Source of the DNA: Prochlorococcus marinus str. MIT 9211
Lineage (GTDB): Bacteria > Cyanobacteriota > Cyanobacteriia > PCC-6307 > Cyanobiaceae
Direction: 5' to 3'
Length of the DNA: 64,000 bases
Assembly: GCF_000018585.1 (NCBI RefSeq)
Contig: NC_009976.1
Coordinates: forward strand, 1,173,982-1,237,981
Shown: piece by piece, positions 17,506 to 26,687 of the stretch
How the letters are laid out: each line of letters opens with the position of its first letter
Numbering within the stretch: the stretch's first letter is position 1
Notes under the pieces: model-generated
Told to the model about the DNA's origin: nothing
The model's database searches: none
Seen by the model: only the letters and a program-made list of their open reading frames with translations
Position numbers and translations under genes: made by a program

Positions 17506-18432
17506 TTGTTTACATCAATCAAACGCTTTCTATCAGCAGTATTGCTTCCAATATTATTTGCAGTATTCATTGTGGTCCTTCCACAAAATGTCAATGCAGC
17601 AAATGGAGGACGTATTGGAGGAGGTAGTTTCAGCTCGCCTTCTATCTCAAGGTCTGGAGGATATGGAGGGAATTATCAAAGCAACTATGGTGGATTTAAT
17701 CGTGGAGGAATTGGCTTCCCTTTCATAATCCCACTCTTTGGGCTTGGAGGTGGCGGCCTATTCAGCTTTTTAATTCTTTTTGCAATTACAGGAGCAATAA
17801 TTAATTCACTAAGAAAAGGAGTTATACCCTCTACAAATAATGAAAAAATTATAAATGAGGGAAATAGTGGAACCGCAAAGATTATTCAGGCTCAAATAGC
17901 TCTTCTTTCTAATGCAAAGTCTATTCAAAGTGAATTAAGGCTACTAGCTGAAACAGCTGATACAACAACCTCCAAAGGCTTACAAAAGGTTCTTCAAGAA
18001 ACAATTCTTGCTCTACTACGTCTGCCAGACCTATGGGCATATGCAAACCTGGAAAGCGGCGAAGTTCCTATTAACGCAGCGGAAGCAACATTCAACAGGC
18101 TTTCAATTACCGAAAGGAGCAAGCTAACAGTTGAGATCGTTTCCAATGTTTCTGGAGAAATAAAAACCAACCAAGAATCTTTGGTCTCTAATCAAACCCC
18201 AGAACTAGGAAATGAATTTATTGTTGTAACGGTCTTACTTGCATCAAAGGCAAATATCTCACTAGGCGAAACGATTACTTCCGACTCTTTGCAAGAAGGA
18301 CTCAGAATTATTGGAGGAACATCTGCAAATGATTTGCTTGCTTTTGAAATTCTTTGGCAACCTGAGAATGAAGGAGAATTACTTAGCTCTGAAGAGCTTC
18401 TTACTTCTTATCCGCATTTAAAACATTTATAA
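17506..18432 (+). CDS. DUF1517 family membrane/secreted protein
   Basis: A 308-residue protein with a signal peptide (about 1-31, ending NVNA). A Gly/Ser-rich low-complexity stretch follows (GGRIGGGSFSSPSISRSGG and GGYGGNYQSNYGG), then a transmembrane helix (about 80-100) and a C-terminal soluble domain (about 120-308) typical of cyanobacterial and plastid DUF1517 proteins. Function unknown. The start codon is TTG: a stop lies four codons upstream in frame, and TTG gives a complete signal peptide. It may be co-transcribed with thiS. Confidence 0.75.
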   Translation: MFTSIKRFLSAVLLPILFAVFIVVLPQNVNAANGGRIGGGSFSSPSISRSGGYGGNYQSNYGGFNRGGIGFPFIIPLFGLGGGGLFSFLILFAITGAIINSLRKGVIPSTNNEKIINEGNSGTAKIIQAQIALLSNAKSIQSELRLLAETADTTTSKGLQKVLQETILALLRLPDLWAYANLESGEVPINAAEATFNRLSITERSKLTVEIVSNVSGEIKTNQESLVSNQTPELGNEFIVVTVLLASKANISLGETITSDSLQEGLRIIGGTSANDLLAFEILWQPENEGELLSSEELLTSYPHLKHL

Positions 18433-18551
18433 AGCTCATTAGATCATGGAGCTCCAAAAATCTTCATAATTTCTTTCGCTAAAATATCGCAATATCTCCC
18501 TCATCAGGGCTTCAACACAATTAAGGTGTGTGAAATTTATTTTATTTTTAA

Positions 18552-18719
18552 GTGTCAACTTCATCACAACAAGAGCCACGCTCGATGAAGTGGGAGAGCA
18601 ATGGCGAATTGGCTCAAAGAGATCTTTCTGAGCTAGTCAATAAATTACTTGATGTTGAATCATCAACTCATGGCAATGAACTTTCATGGCTTGGCACTAA
18701 ATATGACGAAGCAGATTAA
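18552..18719 (+). CDS. Small hypothetical protein (55 aa)
   Basis: A 55-codon ORF from GTG, hydrophilic and acidic, with a helix-forming LAQRDLSELVNKLLDVESS segment and an ELSWLGTKYDEAD tail. No family is recognised. It fills otherwise empty sequence between the DUF1517 gene and larB and is followed by a second ORF of the same size. An internal ATG at codon 12 is another possible start. Confidence 0.4.
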   Translation: MSTSSQQEPRSMKWESNGELAQRDLSELVNKLLDVESSTHGNELSWLGTKYDEAD

Positions 18720-18788
18720 TTAATTATCCTCACTCTTGCGCATAAGGAATTTATAACTCACCTTGGATCTATCAAACTTGTTGTGCAT

Positions 18789-18956
18789 ATGAATAGCAGA
18801 TCCATTGCATGGGTTAATACTCCTGTAATTATGGAGGCAATGCTTCGCTACCAAGAGAATCGGCTTCCTAGACCAATGAAATTATGGCTTGAAAAGCTTC
18901 TTGATATAAATACAAGCCAAAAAACAAATCTAGTCACTAATATTAAGCACCACTAA
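18789..18956 (+). CDS. Small hypothetical protein (55 aa), basic
   Basis: A 55-codon ORF from ATG; an in-frame GTG two codons upstream is possible. It reads MNSRSIAWVNTPVIM, then EAMLRYQENRLPRPMKLWLE and a polar tail, looking like a compact helical protein. No family is recognised. It ends 12 nt before the convergent larB stop. With the preceding ORF it accounts for the 0.5-kb gap between DUF1517 and larB. Confidence 0.42.
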   Translation: MNSRSIAWVNTPVIMEAMLRYQENRLPRPMKLWLEKLLDINTSQKTNLVTNIKHH

Positions 18957-18968
18957 TAACGAATTATT

Positions 18969-19634
18969 TTATTTATTGCTCCTAGACCTAATAATCCTCA
19001 ATGCAGCCATTGCGGCACCATATCCATTATCAATATTGACAACTGTCAGCCCTGGTGAGCAACTTGCAAGCATTCCCTTAAGAGCAGTAATACCACCTGC
19101 GCTAACTCCATATCCAACCGAAACAGGGACTCCTATAACTGGCTGAGGAATCAAACCTCCCAAAACTGTGGGAAGAGCCCCTTCCATTCCTGCGCAAGCA
19201 ATTACAACTTCTGCACTCGTTAATTTATCCAAATTATTCAATAGTCTATGCAACCCAGCAACACCTATATCCAAAAGAATCTCTGTTTTAATGCCATGCA
19301 GGCGCAAGGACAATTCAGCCTCAGAGGCTACGGCTAGATCACTTGTTCCACCACTTAAGATAACGACTTTTCCTTCTGTGGGATGAACTTCAAAAGGCCT
19401 ACCAAGTGTGAGACATTTCGCCTTTGAATGGTATTCAGCTTGTTCAAAGATCTGCATCAATTTTTCAGCTTTGTCTACAGACACTCTTGTAACAAAAGCC
19501 AATTGACCAGCTTCAGAAAAGCTTTTTAAGATTTCAGCAATTTGTTCAAATGTTTTATGTTCTCCCCAAATCGCCTCTACCATTCCTAGCCTGCTCAAAC
19601 GGTCAAGATCTAGACGAGCTTCCTTGCTAATCAT
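18969..19634 (-). CDS. larB: LarB, nickel-pincer nucleotide cofactor biosynthesis (PurE-like carboxylase)
   Basis: A 221-residue protein. The C-terminal PurE-like domain (about 85-221) has VVILSGGTSDLAVASEAE and ACAGMEGALPTVLGGLI, then PVIGVPVSVGYG, as in LarB. LarB carboxylates and hydrolyses nicotinic acid adenine dinucleotide in the first step to the nickel-pincer cofactor of lactate racemase LarA. Many cyanobacteria keep larB for unknown reasons. LarC, LarE and LarA are not in this window. The start overlaps the stop of the upstream TIGR03792 gene by ATGA, so the two are coupled. Confidence 0.88.
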   Translation of the reverse strand: MISKEARLDLDRLSRLGMVEAIWGEHKTFEQIAEILKSFSEAGQLAFVTRVSVDKAEKLMQIFEQAEYHSKAKCLTLGRPFEVHPTEGKVVILSGGTSDLAVASEAELSLRLHGIKTEILLDIGVAGLHRLLNNLDKLTSAEVVIACAGMEGALPTVLGGLIPQPVIGVPVSVGYGVSAGGITALKGMLASCSPGLTVVNIDNGYGAAMAALRIIRSRSNK

Positions 19635-20083
19635 TGAGGCAACAACTCACCTTCAAACTGAATAGGAAAAGGATTGCCAAATTCCTTACCCGTTTGGCCC
19701 CTCGCCAATTCTTCAAAAAGACCTTGCACTTTCTCTATCTCTTCTTTAGGTATAGATTTCCAATCGCCTCGACTAGACCAGCTAATCAGCACTGTTCCTT
19801 CCTCTGATTGCTTATCCCAAAAAAGTTGCCTTCCTAGAAAACCATCCTTCTTCTCCAGCCAAGGCTCCCAACTTTTTTTCTCAGCAATTAACCATGCCTC
19901 TCTATCTTCCTCAGGAACTCTTAATCGAAGATATTCAACAATCATATATTCTTTTGGGCTTTCCAAGGTTATTTGAGAAGAAGCAACAGCAATGTGCGTT
20001 GTGCCAAAGAATAAAATTACAACGCAAATAAATAATTTTAAAAAAAACAACCCAATTCCACTTTTTTTGAAAACTCTATACAT
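19631..20083 (-). CDS. TIGR03792-type cyanobacterial protein, exported
   Basis: A 150-residue protein with an N-terminal signal or anchor (about 8-35, FFLKLFICVVILFFG). The domain resembles an ABM-type (antibiotic biosynthesis monooxygenase-like) fold: VEYLRLRVPEEDREAWLIAE, WEPWLEKKDGFLGRQLFWDK and TVLISWSSRGDWKSIP. I associate these blocks with the uncharacterised cyanobacterial family TIGR03792. It lies between ispF and larB and is translationally coupled to larB. Function unknown. Confidence 0.7.
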   Translation of the reverse strand: MYRVFKKSGIGLFFLKLFICVVILFFGTTHIAVASSQITLESPKEYMIVEYLRLRVPEEDREAWLIAEKKSWEPWLEKKDGFLGRQLFWDKQSEEGTVLISWSSRGDWKSIPKEEIEKVQGLFEELARGQTGKEFGNPFPIQFEGELLPQ

Positions 20084-20085
20084 TT

Positions 20086-20571
20086 CTATTCCTTCTCCAA
20101 TAAGACAACTGCATGGCTACTAATCCCTTCCTCTCGACCTTCAGGACCAAGTCTCTCATTTGTTGTTGCCTTAATACCCACAAAATCGATCTCTATGCGC
20201 AATCTTTTAGCAATGTTATTTCGCATTAAATCAATGTGATTTTTTAATTTTGGTCGTTCAGCAATGATGACAGAATCTACATTTACAATTTTCCAATTTT
20301 TTTCTGAAATTAATTTTTCAATATTTTCTAGAAGCACAAGGCTGTCAGCATTCTTCCATTGAGGATTGTCTGGAGGGAAAAACTTACCAATATCGCCCAA
20401 ACCAAGAGCACCTAAAAGTGCATCCATAATTGCATGCACAAGTACATCCGCATCACTATGTCCATCCAACCCGAGACCTTCAGGGTGCTCTAACAAGACT
20501 CCTCCAAGGATAAGCCTTCTGCCAACAACCAAGCGATGGATGTCATAACCGTTGCCAATTCTTATTTGCAT
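20086..20571 (-). CDS. ispF: 2-C-methyl-D-erythritol 2,4-cyclodiphosphate synthase
   Basis: A 161-residue MEP-pathway enzyme (isoprenoid precursors for carotenoids, chlorophyll phytyl and quinones). The N-terminal metal site is GNGYDIHRL, followed by [34 protein letters not shown] and the C-terminal [16 protein letters not shown]. An upstream in-frame Met would add 14 residues that have no counterpart in the family, so the Met at [12 protein letters not shown] is taken as the start. It follows trmD on the same strand. Confidence 0.95.
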   Translation of the reverse strand: MQIRIGNGYDIHRLVVGRRLILGGVLLEHPEGLGLDGHSDADVLVHAIMDALLGALGLGDIGKFFPPDNPQWKNADSLVLLENIEKLISEKNWKIVNVDSVIIAERPKLKNHIDLMRNNIAKRLRIEIDFVGIKATTNERLGPEGREEGISSHAVVLLEKE

Positions 20572-20633
20572 ATTGATATTTCTGGTTGGCTTAAAAGTAT
20601 AGCTGTATTGCATTTATTACTGGTTTAGAGCTT

Positions 20634-21353
20634 TTAAGTATCTGATGACTTTTTGGAAAGCCAACGATCATAAAGATCTGGTCGACGATATTTCGTACGA
20701 AGCTCTCTTTGATCTTGTCTCCATTTAGAGATTGCTTGATGATTACCACTACGCAAGACTGAGGGAACTTCCATCCCACGAAATTTTGCTGGGCGTGTGT
20801 AATGCGGGTGCTCAAGAAGAATATCCGAGTGACTTTCCTCAATCAATGACTGAGGATCCCCAACAGTCCCAGGAAGCAAACGAACCACACCATTTACAAC
20901 TGTCATTGCAGGCAGCTCTCCTCCAGTTAAAACAACATCACCTATAGATACCTCTTCGTCAGCAATAGTTCTAATCCGTTCATCAAAGCCCTCATAATGG
21001 CCACAAATCAAAACAAGTTGTTTGTACTCTTCTGACCAGCGCCAAAGTTTTTCTTGTGAAAGAGTTTGACCTTGAGGACTCATTAACAAAACTCTCCTCT
21101 TTAAAGAAAAAGGAACCGAATCAAAAGCAGCAAAAAAAGGTTCTGGCTTAAGAACCATGCCTGCACCACCTCCATAAGGTTGGTCATCTACTTTTCGATA
21201 GTTGTCATAAGCAAACTCTCGGGGGTTATGAACATGCAATTCCGCTATTCCAGATGAAAATGCCCTGCCAACCACACCAAGTTCTTTAAAACTCGAGAAT
21301 GCTTCTGGAGCAAGGCTTATAACATCAAAACGATATACCGTCATAAGGTTCAA
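20634..21353 (-). CDS. trmD: tRNA (guanine37-N1)-methyltransferase TrmD
   Basis: A 239-residue SPOUT methyltransferase. The motifs are YGGGAGMVLKPEP (60-72) and the knot region ICGHYEGFDERI. The DEEVSIGDVVLTGGELPAM block and a C-terminal tRNA-binding domain complete the family profile. It methylates G37 next to the anticodon and prevents frameshifting. The start overlaps the era stop by ATGA. Met4 (MTVYRFDVISL) is an alternative start nearer to the family norm. Confidence 0.96.
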   Translation of the reverse strand: MNLMTVYRFDVISLAPEAFSSFKELGVVGRAFSSGIAELHVHNPREFAYDNYRKVDDQPYGGGAGMVLKPEPFFAAFDSVPFSLKRRVLLMSPQGQTLSQEKLWRWSEEYKQLVLICGHYEGFDERIRTIADEEVSIGDVVLTGGELPAMTVVNGVVRLLPGTVGDPQSLIEESHSDILLEHPHYTRPAKFRGMEVPSVLRSGNHQAISKWRQDQRELRTKYRRPDLYDRWLSKKSSDT

Positions 21354-22297
21354 TTACCCTCATAACCAAGTTCCGCCAAGCTAGCTGGATTGCTTCTCCA
21401 ATTGGGAACAACCTTGACAAATAATTCAAGGTAAACAGAGCCATTTATGAATACCTGCATTTGAAGCCGTGCAGCTTGGCCAATCTGCTTCAACATTGAA
21501 CCTCCTTTCCCAATAAGAATGCCTTTCTGGCTTTTTCGTTCAACCAGAATTGTTGCAAGAATTGCAGTATGTACATTTTGAGATTTCTTGCCTGGTTTTG
21601 GAAGAATTTCTTCTAAACGATCAATCCTTACAGCAACACTATGAGGTATTTCCTCTCTTGTATGTAATAAAACTTGCTCACGAATCAACTCCCTAAATAT
21701 GGTTTGCTCGCTCTGATCAGAGACCATTTCAGGGGGGAAAAGCCTAGGACCAATGGGCAAATTCCTTGAAATCTCTTCAATTAGACCTTCAAGGCCTGTC
21801 CCATGAGTTGCGCTACAACAAAAGATAGGCCAATCTAGCTCGCGGAATAGATCCTTATATTCATTTTCTCTTTGCTTAGATTTTTCTAATGGGAGAAGGT
21901 CCCACTTATTTAATACTATTAATACTGGCCTTTCTTCTTCGCGAAGCAAGTTAACCACAAAATAGTCTCCCTTCCCAGGAGGATGACACCCTTCGAATAT
22001 AAGGAGAATAGTATCAACTTCCCCTATAGACCTTCTCGCACTTTGGACTAAACGTTGCCCTAATAAATGATGAGGTTTATGGATCCCAGGTGTATCTACA
22101 AAAACCAATTGTGCATTTTGGGTAGTCAAAATAGCCCTAAGTCGATTCCTTGTAGTCTGTGCAACTGGAGAAGTAATGGATACTTTTTGCCCAACCAATT
22201 CATTCACCAAAGTTGATTTGCCTACATTTGGCCTTCCAATCAAAGCAACAAACCCTGATCTAAAAATCTTTTCCTTGGGCTCAACTAAGGACATCAA
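21350..22297 (-). CDS. era: GTPase Era (16S rRNA maturation)
   Basis: A 315-residue GTPase with G1 GRPNVGKST (21-29), G3 DTPGIH, G4 NKWD and a C-terminal KH domain containing GKGGSMLKQIGQAAR. It binds the 3' end of 16S rRNA in 30S assembly. It is coupled to trmD downstream and divergent from the 174-residue unknown gene. Confidence 0.96.
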   Translation of the reverse strand: MMSLVEPKEKIFRSGFVALIGRPNVGKSTLVNELVGQKVSITSPVAQTTRNRLRAILTTQNAQLVFVDTPGIHKPHHLLGQRLVQSARRSIGEVDTILLIFEGCHPPGKGDYFVVNLLREEERPVLIVLNKWDLLPLEKSKQRENEYKDLFRELDWPIFCCSATHGTGLEGLIEEISRNLPIGPRLFPPEMVSDQSEQTIFRELIREQVLLHTREEIPHSVAVRIDRLEEILPKPGKKSQNVHTAILATILVERKSQKGILIGKGGSMLKQIGQAARLQMQVFINGSVYLELFVKVVPNWRSNPASLAELGYEGN

Positions 22298-22333
22298 CCA
22301 ACTGTATACACCCTAATAGCCTTACTACAAAAG

Positions 22334-22858
22334 TTGCACAAAGCCATGAAAAAACAAAACCCTGATTTTGAACAAGCATTAGAAATCGCATCTTTTTGGT
22401 GTAATGCTTGGGATCAAGGAGAATTAAGCGATGAAGTACTGGCAGATAAAATTCTGAATCTTTTAAGAAAGAAAGAAGGCGCAAGAGGTTTTTTTGTTAT
22501 AAGTCTTTTAAGTGATTCTCCTCTTATGGATCGTTTGCCAGACCCTCTTATTTTCTCATTAAGAGAAGAGGGTGAACATGTAATTGATTTAACAATAAAG
22601 AATATGGCAATGAGTTCAGCAATGGCAATATTTCATAAGAGAAGCAATAACTCTGAACAACAACATAGTTCCGAAAGAATAAGACAAAGATGCATAGACC
22701 TTCTCAGGTTATTGGAAGCAAAACTAGTTAAAAAAAAGCTGGATACACTACTAGAGGCAACTGAAGGGAAAGGTAAAGATGTGGAGTTCTTAAAGCGATG
22801 GAAATATGATGAAGAACAAATTAACGCAATTTCTGAGAGCATTCGTTCAATTGCATAA
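22334..22858 (+). CDS. Hypothetical soluble helical protein (174 aa)
   Basis: I do not recognise a named family. It encodes a soluble, charged, mostly helical protein with no signal or membrane segment. Notable blocks are ALEIASFWCNAWDQGELSDEV, ARGFFVISLLSDSPLMDRLPD and ERIRQRCIDLLRLLEAKLVKKKLD. The length and clean ORF divergent from era suggest a conserved cyanobacterial gene. Met5 (MKKQNPDF) is an equally good start. A strong terminator-like hairpin lies just after it. Confidence 0.65.
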   Translation: MHKAMKKQNPDFEQALEIASFWCNAWDQGELSDEVLADKILNLLRKKEGARGFFVISLLSDSPLMDRLPDPLIFSLREEGEHVIDLTIKNMAMSSAMAIFHKRSNNSEQQHSSERIRQRCIDLLRLLEAKLVKKKLDTLLEATEGKGKDVEFLKRWKYDEEQINAISESIRSIA

Positions 22859-22866
22859 AAGAAAAA

Positions 22867-22893
22867 AAGAGAGGAGCATTAAGCCCCTCTCTT
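22867..22893 (-). terminator. Rho-independent terminator for the Bax inhibitor-1-like gene
   Basis: Read on the minus strand, AAGAGAGGGGC pairs with GCTCCTCTCTT (11 bp with one G-T wobble) around a TTAAT loop, followed directly by a T tract. It lies 30 nt past the minus-strand stop. Between convergent genes it may also stop plus-strand transcription, although the T run is on the minus side. Confidence 0.85.
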
Positions 22894-22922
22894 CTCCTAG
22901 ATTAACCAATAGCTAAACTAAA

Positions 22923-23660
22923 TTAATCCCTACGTCCACCACCTTGAAGGGCAATTATTAACCGCAAGATAAATACAAACAAGTTTATATAAGTTAAGTA
23001 CATGCCTAAAGCTCCAGCTAAATATTGTTCATCGTTATATCTCCTTGGCATGGTATAGAAATCAACAAAAGACATTCCTACAAAAAGTACTGTTCCAAAT
23101 CCAGCAATCATTAGCTCTAGTCCAGTACCTCCAAACATCCCTGGAGCAAAGAATCCTCCTATTAGCTGCACAACCATTGCAATAATTAAGCCCATAAGGC
23201 CTAAGCCAACTACTCCTGACAGAGCTTGGCCAACACTGTCACTCATTCGACGGCCAACAGAAGAGGCAACAACAAAAGTAATGCCTGTAGCAAAGGCCGC
23301 TGTACCAACAGAACCTATGCCAGCTGTGCCTATCGCTATAGCAACAATACCGCTTAGAGTAAATCCGGTCAGGACACTAAATGCTGTTAAAAGTGGCAAT
23401 GCTTTGCTGTTATTAGCATTGTTTGCAGCACTTGTTGCCATGAAAAAAAGAACAATCTCCCCAATAAAAGCTACAAGGGCAAGTGGCTGAAATAGAGAAG
23501 GGTTCGAAGCCAAAAGGGAAAGTCCACTAATAACTCCCAATGCAGTAAGGACCATTCCCCCTCCGACATAAGGCAAAGCCTTATTTACGACATTGGGTCC
23601 AACCAAAGCACTTGTTTGTGCTTCGCGAATAGCCTGTTGAAAATTGCTACTAGCTGGCAT
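22923..23660 (-). CDS. Bax inhibitor-1/YccA-family membrane protein
   Basis: A 245-residue protein with about seven transmembrane helices separated by short loops. The FTLSGIVAIAIGTAGIG and GMSFVDFYTMPRRYNDEQY blocks and the C-terminal LYINLF-like helix (LTYINLFVFILRLI) match the Bax inhibitor-1 family (UPF0005, putative pH-dependent calcium leak or stress proteins). Its role in cyanobacteria is unknown. It has its own terminator and converges on the 174-residue gene. Confidence 0.85.
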   Translation of the reverse strand: MPASSNFQQAIREAQTSALVGPNVVNKALPYVGGGMVLTALGVISGLSLLASNPSLFQPLALVAFIGEIVLFFMATSAANNANNSKALPLLTAFSVLTGFTLSGIVAIAIGTAGIGSVGTAAFATGITFVVASSVGRRMSDSVGQALSGVVGLGLMGLIIAMVVQLIGGFFAPGMFGGTGLELMIAGFGTVLFVGMSFVDFYTMPRRYNDEQYLAGALGMYLTYINLFVFILRLIIALQGGGRRD

Positions 23661-23738
23661 AATTCACTACTTAAACTTGTTACTTACTCTGGCAGAAAAA
23701 AAAATAATTGGGATGTTTATATTGTGCGGATGTCACTA

Positions 23739-24707
23739 TTACTTTTCTTTGCTTGCATAAGCCTCTACGACTTTTTGCACAAGTGGGTGTCGAACAATGT
23801 CTGCTGTAGTTAAACGGCAAATAGAGATCCCCTTCACTAATTGCAAAACATCAATTGCTTCTACTAGGCCACTCTTTTGTCCAAAGGGAAGATCTATTTG
23901 AGTTATATCTCCAGTAACAACCATTCGGGATTTTTCGCCAAGTCTCGTCAAAACCATCCTCATCTGAGCAGATGTTGTGTTTTGCGCCTCATCAAGAATC
24001 ACAAAAGCATCTTCAAGAGTTCTTCCTCTCATATAGGCCAAGGGAGCTACTTCAATAATTCCTTTATCAAGCAATGAAGTGGTTTTCTCCAATCCAAGCA
24101 AAGTATGAAGTGCGTCATACAAAGGTCTCAAATAAGGATCAACCTTTTGCTGAAGATCACCTGGAAGGAAGCCAAGACGCTCTCCTGCCTCTAAAGCTGG
24201 TCTGGTAAGCACTATTTTCTCGATTCTTCTCTCTGTCAACATTCGAACTGCAAGAACTGTTGCAAGAAAAGTTTTACCCGTACCTGCAGGCCCTAAAGCA
24301 AAAGTCAAATCATGAGCCTCCATAGCCTCTAAATAAGTCTTTTGCCTAATAGTCCTGGGTCTTAAAAGGTTGCCACTCTTACTTCTTGCAACTACATGAT
24401 CAGTCAAAGAAGCATGATCATTTCGTCTCCCTGTATCTAAAGAAGTAAGTGCGGCCTGTAAATCAACTGAGGAAACAGACTGACCCTCTTGCCATATTGG
24501 TCGTATTAACTCCACCAATGCTGCTGCTCTTTCAAGCTGGTTAGAAAGACCACTTATCTCGAGCTTAAGTCCTCTTAAAACCAAAGAGGCACCAGTGATT
24601 GACTCTAATGTATGAAGCGTTGTCTGTCCTGCACCAGCAAGAGCAATCGCAGCATCAGAGTCAGGCAAATCAATCGAGAAGCGCCTTAAAGACGCTGCAT
24701 CAGACAT
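23739..24707 (-). CDS. phoH: PhoH-like ATPase
   Basis: A 322-residue PhoH-family NTPase. Walker A GPAGTGKT is at 139-146, DEAQNTTSAQMRMVLTRLG covers Walker B and sensor 1, and GDITQIDLP and a C-terminal DIVRHPLVQKVVEAY follow. An N-terminal region (about 1-110) precedes the ATPase core. The family is linked to RNA metabolism, and the frequent pho-regulon association does not hold everywhere. It follows rpsP by 8 nt and is likely part of the ffh-rpsP-phoH run. Confidence 0.93.
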   Translation of the reverse strand: MSDAASLRRFSIDLPDSDAAIALAGAGQTTLHTLESITGASLVLRGLKLEISGLSNQLERAAALVELIRPIWQEGQSVSSVDLQAALTSLDTGRRNDHASLTDHVVARSKSGNLLRPRTIRQKTYLEAMEAHDLTFALGPAGTGKTFLATVLAVRMLTERRIEKIVLTRPALEAGERLGFLPGDLQQKVDPYLRPLYDALHTLLGLEKTTSLLDKGIIEVAPLAYMRGRTLEDAFVILDEAQNTTSAQMRMVLTRLGEKSRMVVTGDITQIDLPFGQKSGLVEAIDVLQLVKGISICRLTTADIVRHPLVQKVVEAYASKEK

Positions 24708-24715
24708 AAATTTCT

Positions 24716-25093
24716 TTAATCTGCTGAAGTTGAGGTTTCAGAGTCCACTTCAGAGCCTTTTGATTCTTCCGTTTTTTCTTTTACAGCTTTTTTAGAGGCG
24801 GATTGTCTAGCCAATGCCTGTTTCTTCTTACCCTCAATCTCAGCGGGGCGAATAGTTTTTTCAATTAAACCACCTTTCTCCAGAAGAGATCTCACAGCAT
24901 CTGTTGGCTGTGCTCCTTGACTCAAACGCGTTCTGAGGGCTTCAGTATCCAATCTCGTTTCTTTAGTACGAGGATTGTAAAAGCCTAATTCTTCTAAAGG
25001 TCTTCCGTCTCTACGAGAAGTACTATTGCAAGCTACCAATCGGAAGCTTGCCTCCCTTTTTTTCCCATACCGCTTAAGGCGGAGCTTGATCAT
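24716..25093 (-). CDS. rpsP: 30S ribosomal protein S16
   Basis: A 125-residue protein with the S16 signature [20 protein letters not shown] and [14 protein letters not shown]. The core of about 80 residues is followed by a 40-residue Lys/Glu/Ser-rich tail, a lineage-specific extension common in cyanobacteria. It sits between ffh and phoH on the same strand. Confidence 0.97.
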   Translation of the reverse strand: MIKLRLKRYGKKREASFRLVACNSTSRRDGRPLEELGFYNPRTKETRLDTEALRTRLSQGAQPTDAVRSLLEKGGLIEKTIRPAEIEGKKKQALARQSASKKAVKEKTEESKGSEVDSETSTSAD

Positions 25094-25174
25094 CTTTGAT
25101 TAGTTCTAAGTGGTCTTAATTTAAGGCATGTGCATAAAACACTTACCATCCATATACTTTAGCTGGTTAAGGGG

Positions 25175-26632
25175 TCATAAGTCTCCAAATCCTTTCTTTT
25201 TTTTAGGCGGGCGTTGTCTTTTTAAAGGTCCATTAGAGCTTCTATTATTTCTTCCCGATAATTGACTGCGATCTATACCTTGCATAGCTCCAGGGCCTCC
25301 AAGCCCAGGCAAGCCACCCATACCAGGGATACCTGCCCCACTAGACATTTGCTTCATAAAGCCTCTCATTTTTTGAAAGTCCGCCAAGACCTTATCCATA
25401 TCAGCCGGGGTATGGCCACTACCTAGAGCGACTCTTCTTCGACGAGAAGGTTGAGCAGCAAGCAATTCTGGTTGAGTTCTCTCTGCTGGGGTCATAGAGC
25501 CAATCATTGCCTCAATACGCTTAAGCTGTTCTTCCCCACTTTTAATCATTCCATCATCAATTTTATTCATCCCAGGGATCATTTTCATCAACCCTCCTAA
25601 CGAGCCCATCCTTTTAATCAAACGCATTTGTTTAACAAAATCTGAGAAATCGAAGCTTGCCTCCTGAAACTTCTTTTGCATCTGCTCTGCATCTGCAATC
25701 TCTACTTCTTTCTGCGCTTTCTCAACTAGTGTGAGCACATCGCCCATGCCAAGTATTCGACTGGCCATCCTTTCTGGGTGAAATGGCTCTAAAGCTTCTA
25801 CTTTCTCTCCAGTACCAATGAACTTGATTGGTTTCCCGCTAATCTTCTTAATTGAAAGGGCTGCACCACCTCTCGAGTCGCCATCTAATTTTGTAAGTAC
25901 AGCTCCAGTAATTCCTACTTTTTCATGAAAAGCCCTAGTTAACTCAGCGGCTTCCTGGCCAATCATCGAATCAACTACAAGTAGTACTTCATCAGGATTA
26001 ACTGCTGAGCGAATTCGCACCATTTCATCCATCATTTCGCTATCTATCTGAAGTCTTCCAGCGGTATCAACCAATAATGTGTCAAAGCCTTCGTTCCGAG
26101 CTTTCTCAAGGCCTGATGCAGCAATTTGTTCAGGCTTTAAATTGCTCCCAAGACTAAAAACATCTATATCAATTTGGCTCCCCAAAGTTGTCAATTGCTC
26201 TATTGCTGCTGGCCTATAAACATCTGCAGCGACCATAAGAGCTTTACGCCCTTGATCCTTTAAATGCAAAGCAAGTTTTGCGGTAGCAGTAGTTTTTCCA
26301 GCCCCTTGTAAGCCTGCCATAAGTATTACTGTGGGCTTTTCTGAAACATTGGCTAATGGGGCATTTTCTCCTCCCATAACTTCAACCAATTCTTGCTTAA
26401 CAACTTCTACAAACTTCTGTCCAGGCTTAACACCTCTTACTACTTCTGCACCAATAGCTTTTTGGCCAACCTCTGCTACAAATTCTTTAACGACTGACAA
26501 GCTAACATCTGCCTCCAACAAAGCCCTACGCACTTGCTTTAGTGCAGGCCCTATATTCTCTTCACTGATTTTATTTTCACCTCTTAAACCTTTAATTGCG
26601 TCTTCAAAGCTCGCTGAAAGATCATCAAACAT
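25175..26632 (-). CDS. ffh: Signal recognition particle protein Ffh (SRP54)
   Basis: A 485-residue SRP GTPase. It has the N domain, then the G domain with GLQGAGKTTTAAK-like G1 (around residue 110), DTAGRLQ G3, TKLDGDSRGG G4 and the GTGEKVEALEPF closing loop. The C-terminal M domain is methionine-rich (MKMIPGMNKI, MQKKF, GFMKQM) and ends in a basic KRQRPPKKKKGFG tail. It binds signal sequences and the SRP RNA, whose gene lies at 53.7 kb. Confidence 0.97.
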   Translation of the reverse strand: MFDDLSASFEDAIKGLRGENKISEENIGPALKQVRRALLEADVSLSVVKEFVAEVGQKAIGAEVVRGVKPGQKFVEVVKQELVEVMGGENAPLANVSEKPTVILMAGLQGAGKTTATAKLALHLKDQGRKALMVAADVYRPAAIEQLTTLGSQIDIDVFSLGSNLKPEQIAASGLEKARNEGFDTLLVDTAGRLQIDSEMMDEMVRIRSAVNPDEVLLVVDSMIGQEAAELTRAFHEKVGITGAVLTKLDGDSRGGAALSIKKISGKPIKFIGTGEKVEALEPFHPERMASRILGMGDVLTLVEKAQKEVEIADAEQMQKKFQEASFDFSDFVKQMRLIKRMGSLGGLMKMIPGMNKIDDGMIKSGEEQLKRIEAMIGSMTPAERTQPELLAAQPSRRRRVALGSGHTPADMDKVLADFQKMRGFMKQMSSGAGIPGMGGLPGLGGPGAMQGIDRSQLSGRNNRSSNGPLKRQRPPKKKKGFGDL

Positions 26633-26687
26633 TACTAAAAGGTGCCAATAGAGATAAGACTAAGCTAGTAAGAAAATATTACTAGAA

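Noticed and set aside
17701-17770. Gly-rich repeats in the DUF1517 protein as a possible repeat element
   Set aside because: The repetition is low-complexity coding sequence in a known family, not a DNA repeat or mobile element.
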